Below are positions 1 through 9,216 of a DNA stretch of 64,000 bases, piece by piece; the stretch's first letter is position 1, and each line of letters starts with the position of its first letter. Made by a program: the position numbers and the translations under genes. Source of the stretch: Sanguibacter keddieii DSM 10542. Lineage in GTDB: Bacteria > Actinomycetota > Actinomycetes > Actinomycetales > Cellulomonadaceae. The stretch is taken from contig NC_013521.1 in the NCBI RefSeq assembly GCF_000024925.1, positions 1,488,001-1,552,000 on the forward strand, read 5' to 3'. The notes under the pieces are model-generated. The model saw only the letters and a list, made by a program, of their open reading frames with translations. It was not told the origin of the DNA and made no database searches.

Positions 1-435
1 GCGGCCATGGGGTCCTGGCAGGGGAGCCTGCTGGGCTTCCCCAACCCGTTCATCGGGGTCGCGGCCTTCCCCGTGGTGGTCACCTCGGGCGTGGTGCTGC
101 TCGCCGGTGCCCGGCTCCCGGCCTGGTACTGGCGCTCGCTGCTCGGCGGCACGGTCGCGGCCCTCGGGCTCGTCCTGTTCCTCGTGTACACCTCCGTGCA
201 CGAGCTCGAGAAGCTGTGCCCGTACTGCATGGTCGTCTGGTTCGCCGTGATCCCGCTGTTCTGGTACTCGTTCGTGTACGCCGTCCAGGGCCGCATGCTC
301 GGCGTCTCGGACAAGGTCCGCGGCTTCGTGGTCCGCAACAGGTTCCTGCTGCTCCTGGTCCTCTACCTGGCCGTGACCGCCTGGGTGGTCCTCGGGATGG
401 CCCCGGCGATCGCCGACCACCTGCGCTACTCCTGA
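1..435 (+). CDS. Vitamin K epoxide reductase family protein (5' end missing)
   Basis: The reading frame is open to the left edge, so the N-terminus lies outside the window. The visible ~144 residues are strongly hydrophobic, with about four membrane segments. A CPYC pair (Cys codons at 217-219 and 226-228) follows the third predicted segment; this is the family's CxxC redox centre. The start-proximal phrase GFPNPFIGVAAFP is also characteristic of bacterial VKOR homologues. These membrane proteins reoxidise periplasmic DsbA-like thiol oxidases, replacing DsbB in actinobacteria. The gene ends 75 bp before leuS. The assignment to the family is firm; the quinone-linked disulfide-formation role is inferred from the family. 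Confidence 0.85.
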   Translation, partial: AAMGSWQGSLLGFPNPFIGVAAFPVVVTSGVVLLAGARLPAWYWRSLLGGTVAALGLVLFLVYTSVHELEKLCPYCMVVWFAVIPLFWYSFVYAVQGRMLGVSDKVRGFVVRNRFLLLLVLYLAVTAWVVLGMAPAIADHLRYS

Positions 436-497
436 CCAGTGCTGACGGGGTTGGTCCGGTGCTGACGAGGCCGGACCGGCGGGTGGCGGTCGGGCGG

Positions 498-503
498 TAA
501 AGT
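498..503 (+). promoter_or_regulatory. leuS -10 box (TAAAGT), leaderless promoter
   Basis: TAAAGT lies exactly 7 nt before the GTG start of leuS, so transcription should begin at or next to the start codon. No Shine-Dalgarno sequence is present in the short gap, and there is no room for a T-box leader. No clear -35 box is seen. Confidence 0.55.
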
Positions 504-510
504 TGTCCGG

Positions 511-3447
511 GTGACCACTAGCACCCACGACCAGCCCCACCCGTCGAGCCCGACCGGACCGGGAGAGCCCTCGCAGCGCTACACCGCGGCTCTCGCGGGC
601 GAGATCGAGCTCCGGTGGCAGGAGCGCTGGGCGGAGCTCGGCACGTTCCACGCGGCCAACCCCACCGGACCGCTGACCGACGGCAAGGGCCGCAACGCCG
701 ACCCGTCGAGCCCGAGCTTCTTCGTCATGGACATGTTCCCGTTCCCCTCGGGAGCCGGCCTGCACGTGGGGCACCCGCTCGGCTACATCGCGACCGACGT
801 GGTCGGGCGCTTCCGCCGCATGTCCGGCGACAACGTGCTGCACGCCCTGGGCTACGACGCCTTCGGCCTGCCGGCCGAGCAGTACGCCGTGCAGACGGGG
901 CAGCACCCGCGCACCACCACCGAGGCGAACATCGCCAACATGCGCCGCCAGCTGCGCCGCCTCGGCCTCGCGCACGACGACCGCCGCTCCTTCGCGACCA
1001 CGGACTCCGAGTACGTGCGCTGGACGCAGTGGATCTTCCTCAAGATGTTCAACTCCTGGTACGACGTCGACGCCACGCGTCCCGACGGCGGTACCGGTCG
1101 CGCGCGTCCGATCGCCGAGCTCGAGGCCGAGTACGTCGCCGGGACCCGCGCGACCCCGGACGGGCGCGCCTGGAGCGAGCTGTCGGGCGCCGAGCAGCGC
1201 ACCGTGGTCAACGACCAGCGCCTCGCCTACGTCTCGAACGCCCCGGTCAACTGGTGCCCGGGCCTGGGCACTGTGCTGGCCAACGAGGAGGTCACCTCCG
1301 AGGGGCGCTCCGAGCGCGGCAACTTCCCGGTGTTCCAGCGCAACCTGCGCCAGTGGAACATGCGCATCACGGCCTACGCCGACCGCCTGGCCGACGACCT
1401 CGAGGACATCGACTGGCCCGACAAGGTCAAGGCGATGCAGCGCAACTGGATCGGCCGCTCCGAGGGCGCGCACGTCACCTTCGACGTGACCGGCGGGCGC
1501 GAGCCCGTGACGGTCTTCACCACCCGCCCGGACACGCTGTTCGGCGCCACCTTCATGGTCGTCTCGCCCGAGCACCCGCTGCTCGACGAGGTCCCGGCCG
1601 AGTGGCCCGACGGCACCTCCGCCGCGTGGACCGGCGAGCACGCGACCCCGGCCGACGCCGTCGCCGCGTACCGCGCGCTGGCCGCCGCCAAGACGGCCGT
1701 CGAGCGGCAGGCCGACGCGGGCAAGAAGACCGGTGTGTTCACCGGTCACCTCGCCACCAACCCGGCCAACGGCCAGCTGCTGCCGGTCTTCACGGCCGAC
1801 TACGTCCTCATGGGCTACGGCACCGGCGCCATCATGGCGGTCCCCGGCGGCGACGAGCGCGACTTCGCCTTCGCCGAGGCCTTCGGGCTTCCCGTCGTCT
1901 ACACGGTCGCGACGCCCGAGGGCTTCGAGGGCGGTGCGTGGACCGGCGACGGCGCGATCGTCGCCTCGTCCAACGACGAGGTCTCCCTCGACGGGCTCTC
2001 GGTCACGGAGGCCAAGAGCCACATGATCGAGTGGCTCGAGTCGAAGGGCACCGGGTCGGGCACCATCACGTACCGCCTGCGCGACTGGCTGTTCAGCCGG
2101 CAGCGCTACTGGGGCGAGCCCTTCCCGATCGTCTACGGCGACGACGAGCAGCCCATCGCCCTCACCGAGGCGATGCTGCCCGTCGACCTGCCCGACGTCC
2201 CGGACTACTCGCCGCGCACCTACGCGCCCGACGACGCCGACTCCTCGCCCGAGCCGCCGCTGGGCCGCAACGACGACTGGGTCACCGTCACCCTCGACCT
2301 GGGCGACGGCCCGCGCGAGTACCGCCGCGACACCAACACCATGCCCAACTGGGCCGGGTCCTGCTGGTACTACCTGCGCTACCTCGACCCGCACAACGAC
2401 GGCCCGTCGGCGACCGTCCCGGTCGACGCGAGCCTGGACTCCTACTGGATGGGCCCGAACCACAACCCGACCGCCGGTGCCGCCGGGGGAGTCGACCTGT
2501 ACGTGGGCGGCGTCGAGCACGCCGTGCTGCACCTGCTCTACGCGCGCTTCTGGCACAAGGTGCTCTTCGACCTCGGCTTCGTGTCGAGCGTCGAGCCCTT
2601 CCACAAGCTCTTCAACCAGGGCTACGTGCAGGCCTACGCCTTCGTCGACGCCCGCGGCGCGTACGTCCCGGCCGACGAGGTCGAGGAGATCACGGCCGGC
2701 GACGGCTCGAGCATGTACGTGTGGAACGGCGAGTCCGTCACCCGTGAGTACGGGAAGATGGGCAAGTCCCTCAAGAACGTCGTCACTCCCGACGACATGT
2801 ACGAGGCCTACGGCGCCGACACCTTCCGCGTCTACGAGATGTCGATGGGGCCGCTCGACGTGTCCCGCCCGTGGGACACCCGCGCCGTCGTCGGCTCGCA
2901 GCGGTTCCTGCAACGCCTGTGGCGCAACGTCGTCTCCGAGGACACCGGGGAGCTCACCGTCACGGACGAGCCCGCCGACCTCGAGACCCTGCGCCACGTG
3001 CACCGCGCCATCGCCGACGTCCGCGTCGAGATGGAGAACATGCGCGCCAACACGGCGATCGCCAAGCTCATCACCCTCAACAACCACCTGACGACGCTCA
3101 AGTCCGTGCCGCGGGAGGCCGCCGAGGCCATCGTGCTCATGACCGCGCCGGTCGCGCCGCACATCGCCGAAGAGCTCTGGGCACGCCTCGGGCACGACGA
3201 GTCGCTCACCTACGAGCCCTACCCGGTTGCGGACGAGCAGTACCTGGTCCAGGACTCGGTGACGTGCGTGTTCCAGGTGCAGGGCAAGGTGCGTGGGCGT
3301 GCGGACGTCTCCCCGGACACCAGCGAGGCGGACCTCGAGGCGCTCGCCCTCGCCGACCCGGGCGTGCAGCGCGCGCTCGACGGCCGGGACGTCATGAAGG
3401 TCATCGTCCGGGCGCCCAAGCTCGTCAACATCGTCCCGGCGAAGTAA
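511..3447 (+). CDS. leuS: Leucyl-tRNA synthetase
   Basis: Cytoplasmic class I aminoacyl-tRNA synthetase charging tRNA-Leu. The 978-residue protein has the HIGH-type motif HVGH at residues 85-88, inside [12 protein letters not shown], and the KMSKS-type loop as KMGKS at 749-753. A CP1 editing domain lies in between (T-rich editing loop [12 protein letters not shown]) and an anticodon-binding domain follows. The length is at the upper end for bacterial LeuRS, as in other actinobacteria, partly from insertions around residues 185-225. The GTG start is chosen because it sits 7 nt after a TAAAGT box. leuS-degV-comEA-comEC-holA is a recurrent actinobacterial order. Confidence 0.97.
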   Translation: MTTSTHDQPHPSSPTGPGEPSQRYTAALAGEIELRWQERWAELGTFHAANPTGPLTDGKGRNADPSSPSFFVMDMFPFPSGAGLHVGHPLGYIATDVVGRFRRMSGDNVLHALGYDAFGLPAEQYAVQTGQHPRTTTEANIANMRRQLRRLGLAHDDRRSFATTDSEYVRWTQWIFLKMFNSWYDVDATRPDGGTGRARPIAELEAEYVAGTRATPDGRAWSELSGAEQRTVVNDQRLAYVSNAPVNWCPGLGTVLANEEVTSEGRSERGNFPVFQRNLRQWNMRITAYADRLADDLEDIDWPDKVKAMQRNWIGRSEGAHVTFDVTGGREPVTVFTTRPDTLFGATFMVVSPEHPLLDEVPAEWPDGTSAAWTGEHATPADAVAAYRALAAAKTAVERQADAGKKTGVFTGHLATNPANGQLLPVFTADYVLMGYGTGAIMAVPGGDERDFAFAEAFGLPVVYTVATPEGFEGGAWTGDGAIVASSNDEVSLDGLSVTEAKSHMIEWLESKGTGSGTITYRLRDWLFSRQRYWGEPFPIVYGDDEQPIALTEAMLPVDLPDVPDYSPRTYAPDDADSSPEPPLGRNDDWVTVTLDLGDGPREYRRDTNTMPNWAGSCWYYLRYLDPHNDGPSATVPVDASLDSYWMGPNHNPTAGAAGGVDLYVGGVEHAVLHLLYARFWHKVLFDLGFVSSVEPFHKLFNQGYVQAYAFVDARGAYVPADEVEEITAGDGSSMYVWNGESVTREYGKMGKSLKNVVTPDDMYEAYGADTFRVYEMSMGPLDVSRPWDTRAVVGSQRFLQRLWRNVVSEDTGELTVTDEPADLETLRHVHRAIADVRVEMENMRANTAIAKLITLNNHLTTLKSVPREAAEAIVLMTAPVAPHIAEELWARLGHDESLTYEPYPVADEQYLVQDSVTCVFQVQGKVRGRADVSPDTSEADLEALALADPGVQRALDGRDVMKVIVRAPKLVNIVPAK

Positions 3448-3462
3448 CGGCTGCGAGCAGAC

Positions 3463-4359
3463 ATGGCGGGAGACCGCACGACCGAGGCCGCGTCGGCGAC
3501 TGCTGACGCGGCCTCGGGCCGTGTGGTGGTCGTGACCGACTCGACGGCCTCGCTGCCTGCCGGGCTCGCTGCTGCGCACGGCGTGCTCGCGGTGCCGCTC
3601 GTCGTGGTGGTCGACGGCGTGGCCCACCACGAGGGCGTCGACCTCGGACCCGAGGGCCTCGTGGCCGCGCTGTCGCGCCGGGCCGAGGTCACCACCTCGC
3701 AACCCGCGCCGGAGGCCTTCCTGGACGCGTACCGGGAGGCGGCACGCTCGGGGGCTTCACGGGTCGTGTCGGTGCACCTGTCGGGGGAGCTGTCCGGGAC
3801 CGCGCGGGCCGCGTCGTTGGCTGCCCGCACCAGCCCGGTCCCCGTTGACGTCGTGGACTCCCGGAGCGTCTCGACCGGTCTCGGGCTCGCCGCTCTGGCT
3901 GCTGCTCGCGTGGCGGCGAGCGGCGCTTCGGCGGCCGAGGTCGTCGCGGTCGCAGAGCGGGTGGCGGCGAGCACGACCGCGCTGTTCGTGGTCGACTCCC
4001 TCGACCACCTGCGGCGGGGCGGGAGGCTCAGCGCTGCCGCGGCGGCGCTCGGGACAGCCCTGGGGTTGCGCCCTGTGCTCGGGCTGCGTGACGGTCGGAT
4101 CGAGGTGGTCCAGAAGGTGCGTACCCGTGGGGCGGGCGCCGACAGGCTCGTGGAGGCTGCGGTGGCCGCGCTCGGGACCTGCGCGTCGCCGCGCTTCGCG
4201 GTCCACCACCTCGGCGACGACACCGCCGCCGTCGCGTGCGCGCTCCGCATCGAGGAGGCGACCGGCCGCCAGGTGCTCGTCTCGCCCGTGAGCGCGGTGC
4301 TCGGGGCCCACGTGGGGCCGGGACTGCTCGCGCTGGTGTCGGTGGACGACCCCGAGTAG
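3463..4359 (+). CDS. DegV family fatty-acid-binding protein
   Basis: The 298-residue protein opens, after a variable ~20-residue tail, with VVVVTDSTASLP, the DegV-family signature for the lipid carboxylate site. VSVHLSGELSGTARAA (second fatty-acid-contacting motif) and DSLDHLRRGGRLS follow. Family members (FakB in Firmicutes) hold a fatty acid for phosphorylation by FakA and subsequent use in phospholipid synthesis. No fakA-like kinase lies nearby, so the partner must be elsewhere. The gene starts 15 bp after leuS. The ATG at 3463 has only a weak ribosome site; a GTG at about 3526 just before the conserved core is possible. Confidence 0.88.
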   Translation: MAGDRTTEAASATADAASGRVVVVTDSTASLPAGLAAAHGVLAVPLVVVVDGVAHHEGVDLGPEGLVAALSRRAEVTTSQPAPEAFLDAYREAARSGASRVVSVHLSGELSGTARAASLAARTSPVPVDVVDSRSVSTGLGLAALAAARVAASGASAAEVVAVAERVAASTTALFVVDSLDHLRRGGRLSAAAAALGTALGLRPVLGLRDGRIEVVQKVRTRGAGADRLVEAAVAALGTCASPRFAVHHLGDDTAAVACALRIEEATGRQVLVSPVSAVLGAHVGPGLLALVSVDDPE

Positions 4360-4527
4360 ACCGCCGGTGCCCGTCGAACGGTCGGCGGCTGCAGCTGCGC
4401 GGCAGCAGAGGCTGACCCGCCGCACACCTGTGGCCTCGGCTGAGCTGGCCTCGTCCACAGGTCCGGTGTGACGGGCCAGGATCCACACGACGCTGACGAC
4501 GTGAGGTGCTCAGGGGACCCCTGGACC

Positions 4528-4533
4528 TAGCGT
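4528..4533 (+). promoter_or_regulatory. comEA -10 box (TAGCGT), leaderless promoter
   Basis: TAGCGT followed by 7 nt and the GTG start of comEA, the same geometry as at leuS. It supports a leaderless start and places the promoter of the comEA-comEC pair in the 180-bp gap after degV. That gap shows no other feature. Confidence 0.5.
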
Positions 4534-4540
4534 CCTGCGG

Positions 4541-5446
4541 GTGACCACCGAGATCCCTGGACTCCCGCCGCCGACCGAGCGCTCCGCACCGTTGCGCAGG
4601 CGGGACGCCGAGCCGGTTCGCGAGGCGGCCGGGACGTCGCGCTCCGACCTGTTGCGGTCGGTGTCGACCGCCTACACCGCGGCACACGGGCACCCGGTCG
4701 AGCACGACACCCTCGTCGAGCGCGAGACCGAGCGGCGACGGTGGGCGGTCGGGCTCCGCACGGCGCTCGTCGCGCTCGTGGCGCTGCTGGTCGTCGCCGG
4801 GGTCGTCGTGGTCCGTGACCTGCGCGCGGTCTCGGCGGAGCCGGTGCCGCTGGACGGGCTGGGAGCGGGCCAGCTGCCGGTCGCCGAGCGGTCGGAGGAA
4901 TCCGCTGGGGCAGGTACCCCGGACGTGGCTGACACCACCGGAGAACCATCTGCTCCTGGTGGTCGGTCTGCCGGGGCCGACGACACCGGCCCGACGGTGC
5001 TCGTGCACGTCGTGGGTCGGGTGCACGCGCCAGGGGTCGTGGAGGTCCCCGAGGGCTCGCGCGTCGTCGACGCGATCGACGCAGCGGGTGGCCTCACGCC
5101 CGACGCGGACAGCGCGTCCGTGAACCTCGCCCGGCCGGCGGTCGACGGCGAGCAGGTCTACGTCCCGGCACCGGGGGAGGAGGTGCCGGTCGCGGCAGAG
5201 GCCGCCGCCGGTGCGGCCTCGCAGCACGGTGGTGCCCCTGCGGTGGGCGGGCTGGTCGACCTCAACCGGGCCGGCGCCGACGAGCTCCAGACGCTGCCGG
5301 GTGTCGGCCCGGCGCTCGCGCAGCGGATCCTCGACTGGCGGACCACCCACGGCGCCTTCGGGTCTGTCGACCAGCTCCAGGACGTCTCCGGGATCGGGCC
5401 CGTCGTCATGGAACGGCTGCGCGAGCTCGTCTCGGTCGGCCCGTGA
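4541..5446 (+). CDS. comEA: ComEA-type DNA-binding competence protein
   Basis: Membrane-anchored receptor for incoming double-stranded DNA in natural transformation. A ~68-residue cytoplasmic tail precedes one membrane segment (about residues 69-92). A low-complexity spacer follows, then a SLBB domain (about 150-212) and a C-terminal helix-hairpin-helix region (about 237-301) with VDLNRAGADELQTLPGVGPALAQRI and a second GIGPV hairpin. This TM-SLBB-HhH order is the standard Gram-positive ComEA layout. It overlaps comEC by 4 bp (GTGA), so the two are translationally coupled. The long N-terminal tail is typical of actinobacterial versions. Confidence 0.92.
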   Translation: MTTEIPGLPPPTERSAPLRRRDAEPVREAAGTSRSDLLRSVSTAYTAAHGHPVEHDTLVERETERRRWAVGLRTALVALVALLVVAGVVVVRDLRAVSAEPVPLDGLGAGQLPVAERSEESAGAGTPDVADTTGEPSAPGGRSAGADDTGPTVLVHVVGRVHAPGVVEVPEGSRVVDAIDAAGGLTPDADSASVNLARPAVDGEQVYVPAPGEEVPVAAEAAAGAASQHGGAPAVGGLVDLNRAGADELQTLPGVGPALAQRILDWRTTHGAFGSVDQLQDVSGIGPVVMERLRELVSVGP

Positions 5447-8109
5447 CGGTCCGCGACCTGCGGCTCGTCCCGGCGGTGCTCCTCGGGTACGTGGTTACCT
5501 GGTGGCTCGTGGCTTCCGAGCCTTGGACGGCGCTGGTGGTCGTGGCCGCGACCGTGACGGGTGCGCTGCTGGCCGCGGGGGCTCGTGCTCTCGTCCTGGC
5601 GAGGCGCCCTGAGCTGCTGTCGACGGTAGCGGCCGTCCCGGTCAGCGCTGAGCCCCGGCGGCCAGCGCGCACCGTCCTCTTCGAGCGCTTCGCGCACCTG
5701 CTCGACCAGGTCCTCCGGGACGGGCTCGGCCAGCTCGTCCTGGTCTCTGGCGTCGTGGTGGTGCTCTCGCTCGCGGTCGGGGCGCAGCTGCACGCAGGCC
5801 GGTCCGGTGTGCTCCCGCTGCTCGTCGAGGCAGGGACCACGGGAACCGTGACCGGGACCGTGCTCTCCGAGCCGCGGGCGACGTCCCCAGGCTTTGACGG
5901 CGAGCCGCGCTACGTGCGCACCGTCACCGCGACGACGGTCAGCGGGCGGGTCGACGGTGTCCCCACGACAGGACCGGCGCACGGCGACGTGGTCGTGCTC
6001 GGTGGGCCCGAGCTCCTCTCGCCCGGATACGGCGCGACGGTCGAGGTCGAGGGGCGCCTGCTGCCCGTCGACCCCGGCAGCGCCGCGACGGCGATGCTCG
6101 CGTTGGGTCCGGGGACTACCCGCGCCTCGGCGCTGCGGGTGGTCGCAGCCCCTGGCGTGGTCCTGAGCACCGTCGGCACCATCCGCTCAGCCTTCCTCGA
6201 GGTCGCCGCGACCCTCCCGGAGCAGGCCAGGGGACTCGTGCCGGGCGTGGCCATCGGGGACACGTCGATGATGTCGCCGGGGCTCGACCACGCGATGAAG
6301 ACGACGTCGCTGACGCACGTGACGGCGGTGTCCGGCGCGCACTTCGCGATCATCTTCGCGACGGTCACCGGGCTGTGCGCGCTCCTGCGCCTGCCGCTGC
6401 GGGCCAGGGTCCCGGTCGCCGGGACCTCGATGCTCGGCTTCGTCCTGCTGGTGCACCCTGAGCCGAGCGTGCTGCGCGCGGCCGTCATGTCGTCCGTGAC
6501 GCTCGGCGCGGTCCTGCTGGGGCGACCTGCCCAGTCGCTCACCGCGCTCTGCGTCGCCGTGCTGGTGCTGCTGGCCGTAGACCCCTTCCTCGCCCGGACC
6601 TACGGCTTCGTCCTGTCGGTGCTGGGGACGGCGGGCATCGTGGTCGGGACCCGGCCGATCGCGGCGTGGCTGGGACGGCTGCTGCCGCGGTGGCTCGCGC
6701 TGGCCGTCGCGGTCCCGCTCGCGGCGCAGATGGCCTGCGGGCCGGTGATCATCCTCCTCGACCCCTTCGTGCCGACGTACTCCGTCCCGGCCAACCTGAT
6801 CGCGACCCCGGCGCTGGTGCCGGCCACCGTCCTCGGTGTGGCCGGGGCGCTCGCCGCGCCCTGGTGGCCGCAGGCGTCCAGCGGGCTCTCGCAGGTGGCC
6901 GGGTGGGCGACCTGGTGGATCGCGGAGGTCGCCGAGCGCTTCGCGGCGGCACCGCTGGCCCGCATCCCGTGGGTCGAGGGGGCGCCGGGTGTCGCGCTGC
7001 TCGCCGCCGTGACGGTCCTGGCGATCGTCGTCGTAGGCCGATGGGGCAGCCTCGTCTGGGCCGTGCGGACCGGCGTCTACGTCGTCGGGCTCGGGGCAGC
7101 GCCGAGTAGCCCGCGGAGAAGCCTGTGGGACGTGCTGCTCCGCCGTGACGGCGGTCGAGGGACCCGCCCGGCGCAGGCGGCGGCCCGGCCGCTCGCCCGG
7201 CCCGCCGCGTTCCTCGCGTGCGTGGCGCTGGGGCTCGGCGTGGTCTGGCAGACGCAGCCGCCGTGGCTCGCGGACCTCGTCCGCCCTGGGGGCACGGCGT
7301 GGTCGGACGACTGGCAGGTGGTGATGTGCGACGTCGGGCAGGGTGACGCCCTCGTCGTGCAGACCGGGCCGGGCGCTGCGGTGATGATCGACGTCGGCCC
7401 GGCGGGCGACGCCGCGGCACGGTGCCTGGACGAGCTGGGCGTGACCACCCTCGACCTCCTGGTGCTCACCCACTTCCACCACGACCACGTCGGAGGGCTG
7501 CCCGAGGTGCTCGATGGCCGCGAGGTCCAGCAGGTCTACGTCAGCCCCGTGCGCGACCCCGCCACTCACGCCGCGTCGGTCGCGCGGCAGCTCGACGACG
7601 CCGGCGTGCCCTGGGAGGAAGCCCGTGCGAGCACGCACGCGAACCCCGAGCCGCTGCTCGCCGGGCCCGCACCGGAGGAGGTGCGGTGGGAGGTGCTGGC
7701 ACCCGCCGACGACGTCGCGGCGGGGACGGGCGACCGGGCGGCGAACGACTCGAGCGTCGTGCTCGCGCTGCGCACCCCGGACCTGAGCATCATCGCCCTC
7801 GGCGACCTCGAGACCGCCGGCCAGGCCAGCCTGCTGCGCACTCTCCTCAGAGACGGCACCGGCACGGTCGACGTCGTGAAGATGGCACACCACGGCTCCC
7901 GCACCCAGGACCCGGCGCTCGCCCACCACCTGAGCCCGAGCGTCACGCTGGTCAGCGCCGGAGCCGACAACACCTACGGCCACCCCACGGAGAGCGCCCT
8001 CGACCTCTACGCGTCGACCGGCTCCGCGATCCTGCGGACCGACACCTGCGGCACCGTCGGGCTGGTCGTGCGGGAGGGACAGACGTTGGTTGCTGGTGGC
8101 TGCTCGTGA
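5443..8109 (+). CDS. comEC: ComEC/Rec2 DNA-uptake channel
   Basis: Polytopic membrane protein that passes single-stranded DNA into the cytoplasm. The 888 residues comprise N-terminal hydrophobic segments and a DUF4131-type extracellular OB region. The competence domain (about 200-490) includes HVTAVSGAHFAI. The C-terminal metallo-beta-lactamase-like domain (about 620-885) has the metal site HFHHDHVGG and MAHHGS. All three classical parts are present and intact, so this is not a decayed competence gene. It overlaps comEA by 4 bp and is followed by holA after 12 bp, the conserved arrangement. Competence in many actinobacteria remains unproven experimentally. Confidence 0.94.
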   Translation: MTVRDLRLVPAVLLGYVVTWWLVASEPWTALVVVAATVTGALLAAGARALVLARRPELLSTVAAVPVSAEPRRPARTVLFERFAHLLDQVLRDGLGQLVLVSGVVVVLSLAVGAQLHAGRSGVLPLLVEAGTTGTVTGTVLSEPRATSPGFDGEPRYVRTVTATTVSGRVDGVPTTGPAHGDVVVLGGPELLSPGYGATVEVEGRLLPVDPGSAATAMLALGPGTTRASALRVVAAPGVVLSTVGTIRSAFLEVAATLPEQARGLVPGVAIGDTSMMSPGLDHAMKTTSLTHVTAVSGAHFAIIFATVTGLCALLRLPLRARVPVAGTSMLGFVLLVHPEPSVLRAAVMSSVTLGAVLLGRPAQSLTALCVAVLVLLAVDPFLARTYGFVLSVLGTAGIVVGTRPIAAWLGRLLPRWLALAVAVPLAAQMACGPVIILLDPFVPTYSVPANLIATPALVPATVLGVAGALAAPWWPQASSGLSQVAGWATWWIAEVAERFAAAPLARIPWVEGAPGVALLAAVTVLAIVVVGRWGSLVWAVRTGVYVVGLGAAPSSPRRSLWDVLLRRDGGRGTRPAQAAARPLARPAAFLACVALGLGVVWQTQPPWLADLVRPGGTAWSDDWQVVMCDVGQGDALVVQTGPGAAVMIDVGPAGDAAARCLDELGVTTLDLLVLTHFHHDHVGGLPEVLDGREVQQVYVSPVRDPATHAASVARQLDDAGVPWEEARASTHANPEPLLAGPAPEEVRWEVLAPADDVAAGTGDRAANDSSVVLALRTPDLSIIALGDLETAGQASLLRTLLRDGTGTVDVVKMAHHGSRTQDPALAHHLSPSVTLVSAGADNTYGHPTESALDLYASTGSAILRTDTCGTVGLVVREGQTLVAGGCS

Positions 8110-8121
8110 CACCCTTAGACC

Positions 8122-9126
8122 ATGGCCGCCCCCCGAAGCTCAGCACGTGGCAAGACCCCGGGTCTCTCGTGGGACGAGGCCACCCTCGCACCCGTCGTGC
8201 TCGTCCATGGAGCCGAGGGACTGCTCGTCGATCGGGCGGTCGAGCGGCTCGTGGGGCTGGCCCGCGAGGTCGACCCCGAGACCGAGAAGACAACCGTCCA
8301 GGCGGCGCTCTACCAGTCCGGGATGCTCTCGGTCCTCACCAGCCCGTCGCTGTTCGCCGAGCCGCGCATCGTGGTGGTCGAGAGCGTCGAGGCGACCACC
8401 GACGCGCTCATGACCGACGTCATCGCGTACCTGTCTGCCCCGGCCGACGACGTGTTCCTCGTCCTCGAGCACCGCGGCGGCGTGCGCGGCAAGAAGATGC
8501 TCGACGCCATCCGTGCGAGCGGTGCCCCGGTCGTCACCTGCGACCCCATCAAGAAGGACGCCGAGAAGGTCGCCTTCGCGAGCGCCGAGTTCAAGCGCGG
8601 CGGGCGCCGCGCGAGCGCCGGGGCCGTCCGCGCCCTCGTCGAGGCCGTCGGCAGCGACCTGCGCGAGCTCGCGTCGTCGTGCTCGCAGCTCATGGCCGAC
8701 TCCGACCGCGCGATCGACGAGGCCGCCGTCGCCAAGTACTACGGCGGGCGCGTGGAGGCCACCGGGTTCCGTGTCGCCGACGCCGCCATCGCGGGGGAGG
8801 CCGGCCAGGCCGTCGCGCTCCTCCGCCACGCTCTCGACACCGGGGCGGACCCCGTGCCCGTCGTCGCCGCGCTCGCCATGAAGCTGCGCACCCTCGCCAA
8901 GGTCGCCGGGATGCGCGGCCGCGGCGGCAGCGCCGCCGACCTCGGGCTCGCACCCTGGCAGGTCGACCGTGCCCGCAAGGACCTCGCGAGCTGGACCCCC
9001 GAAGGGCTCGCGACAGCGATCACTGCGACCGCGCAGGCCGACGCCGAGGTCAAGGGCGCAGGACGCGACCCGGTGTTCGCCGTCGAGCGCGCCGTCCTCA
9101 CGGTCGCCCGCAGCGCAGGCCGCTGA
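8122..9126 (+). CDS. holA: DNA polymerase III subunit delta
   Basis: Delta subunit of the clamp loader; it opens the beta sliding clamp. The 334-residue protein begins with the clamp-loader core VVLVHGAEGLLVDRAVERLV, then the region ending FLVLEHRGGVRGKKML. It has the usual helical C-terminal collar domain. The delta subunit lacks a working Walker A motif, as expected. Position directly after comEC is conserved in bacteria. ATG start 12 bp after the comEC stop; no good Shine-Dalgarno is visible, so translation is probably coupled. Confidence 0.92.
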   Translation: MAAPRSSARGKTPGLSWDEATLAPVVLVHGAEGLLVDRAVERLVGLAREVDPETEKTTVQAALYQSGMLSVLTSPSLFAEPRIVVVESVEATTDALMTDVIAYLSAPADDVFLVLEHRGGVRGKKMLDAIRASGAPVVTCDPIKKDAEKVAFASAEFKRGGRRASAGAVRALVEAVGSDLRELASSCSQLMADSDRAIDEAAVAKYYGGRVEATGFRVADAAIAGEAGQAVALLRHALDTGADPVPVVAALAMKLRTLAKVAGMRGRGGSAADLGLAPWQVDRARKDLASWTPEGLATAITATAQADAEVKGAGRDPVFAVERAVLTVARSAGR

Positions 9127-9143
9127 GCAGCAGGCTGGTCCTC

Positions 9144-9207
9144 CGGGGCGACGCCCCGACCGCCACGCTGCGCAGCGGTAGGGCTCGCCCGGTGGACGAG
9201 CCCTGCC
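9144..9207. terminator. Hairpins between convergent holA and murA-like genes
   Basis: Two inverted repeats fill the 90-bp convergent gap. CGGGGC/GCCCCG lies at 9144-9149 and 9153-9158. AGGGCTCG/CGAGCCCT lies at 9180-9187 and 9197-9204, with flanking GG/CC extending the second stem to about 9207. The second is placed to serve both strands. No U-run follows either hairpin, which is common for actinobacterial terminators. Confidence 0.5.
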
Positions 9208-9216
9208 AACCGCGAC

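Noticed and set aside
436-510. T-box riboswitch before leuS
   Set aside because: Only 75 bp separate the genes and the -10 box lies 7 nt before the start, so there is no leader RNA.
6187-8112. A long open frame antisense to comEC, and similar antisense frames over lepA, leuA and glyS
   Set aside because: High GC makes stop codons rare on the opposite strand. The predicted products are Arg/Gly/His-rich with no known motifs, whereas the plus-strand frames encode recognisable enzymes.
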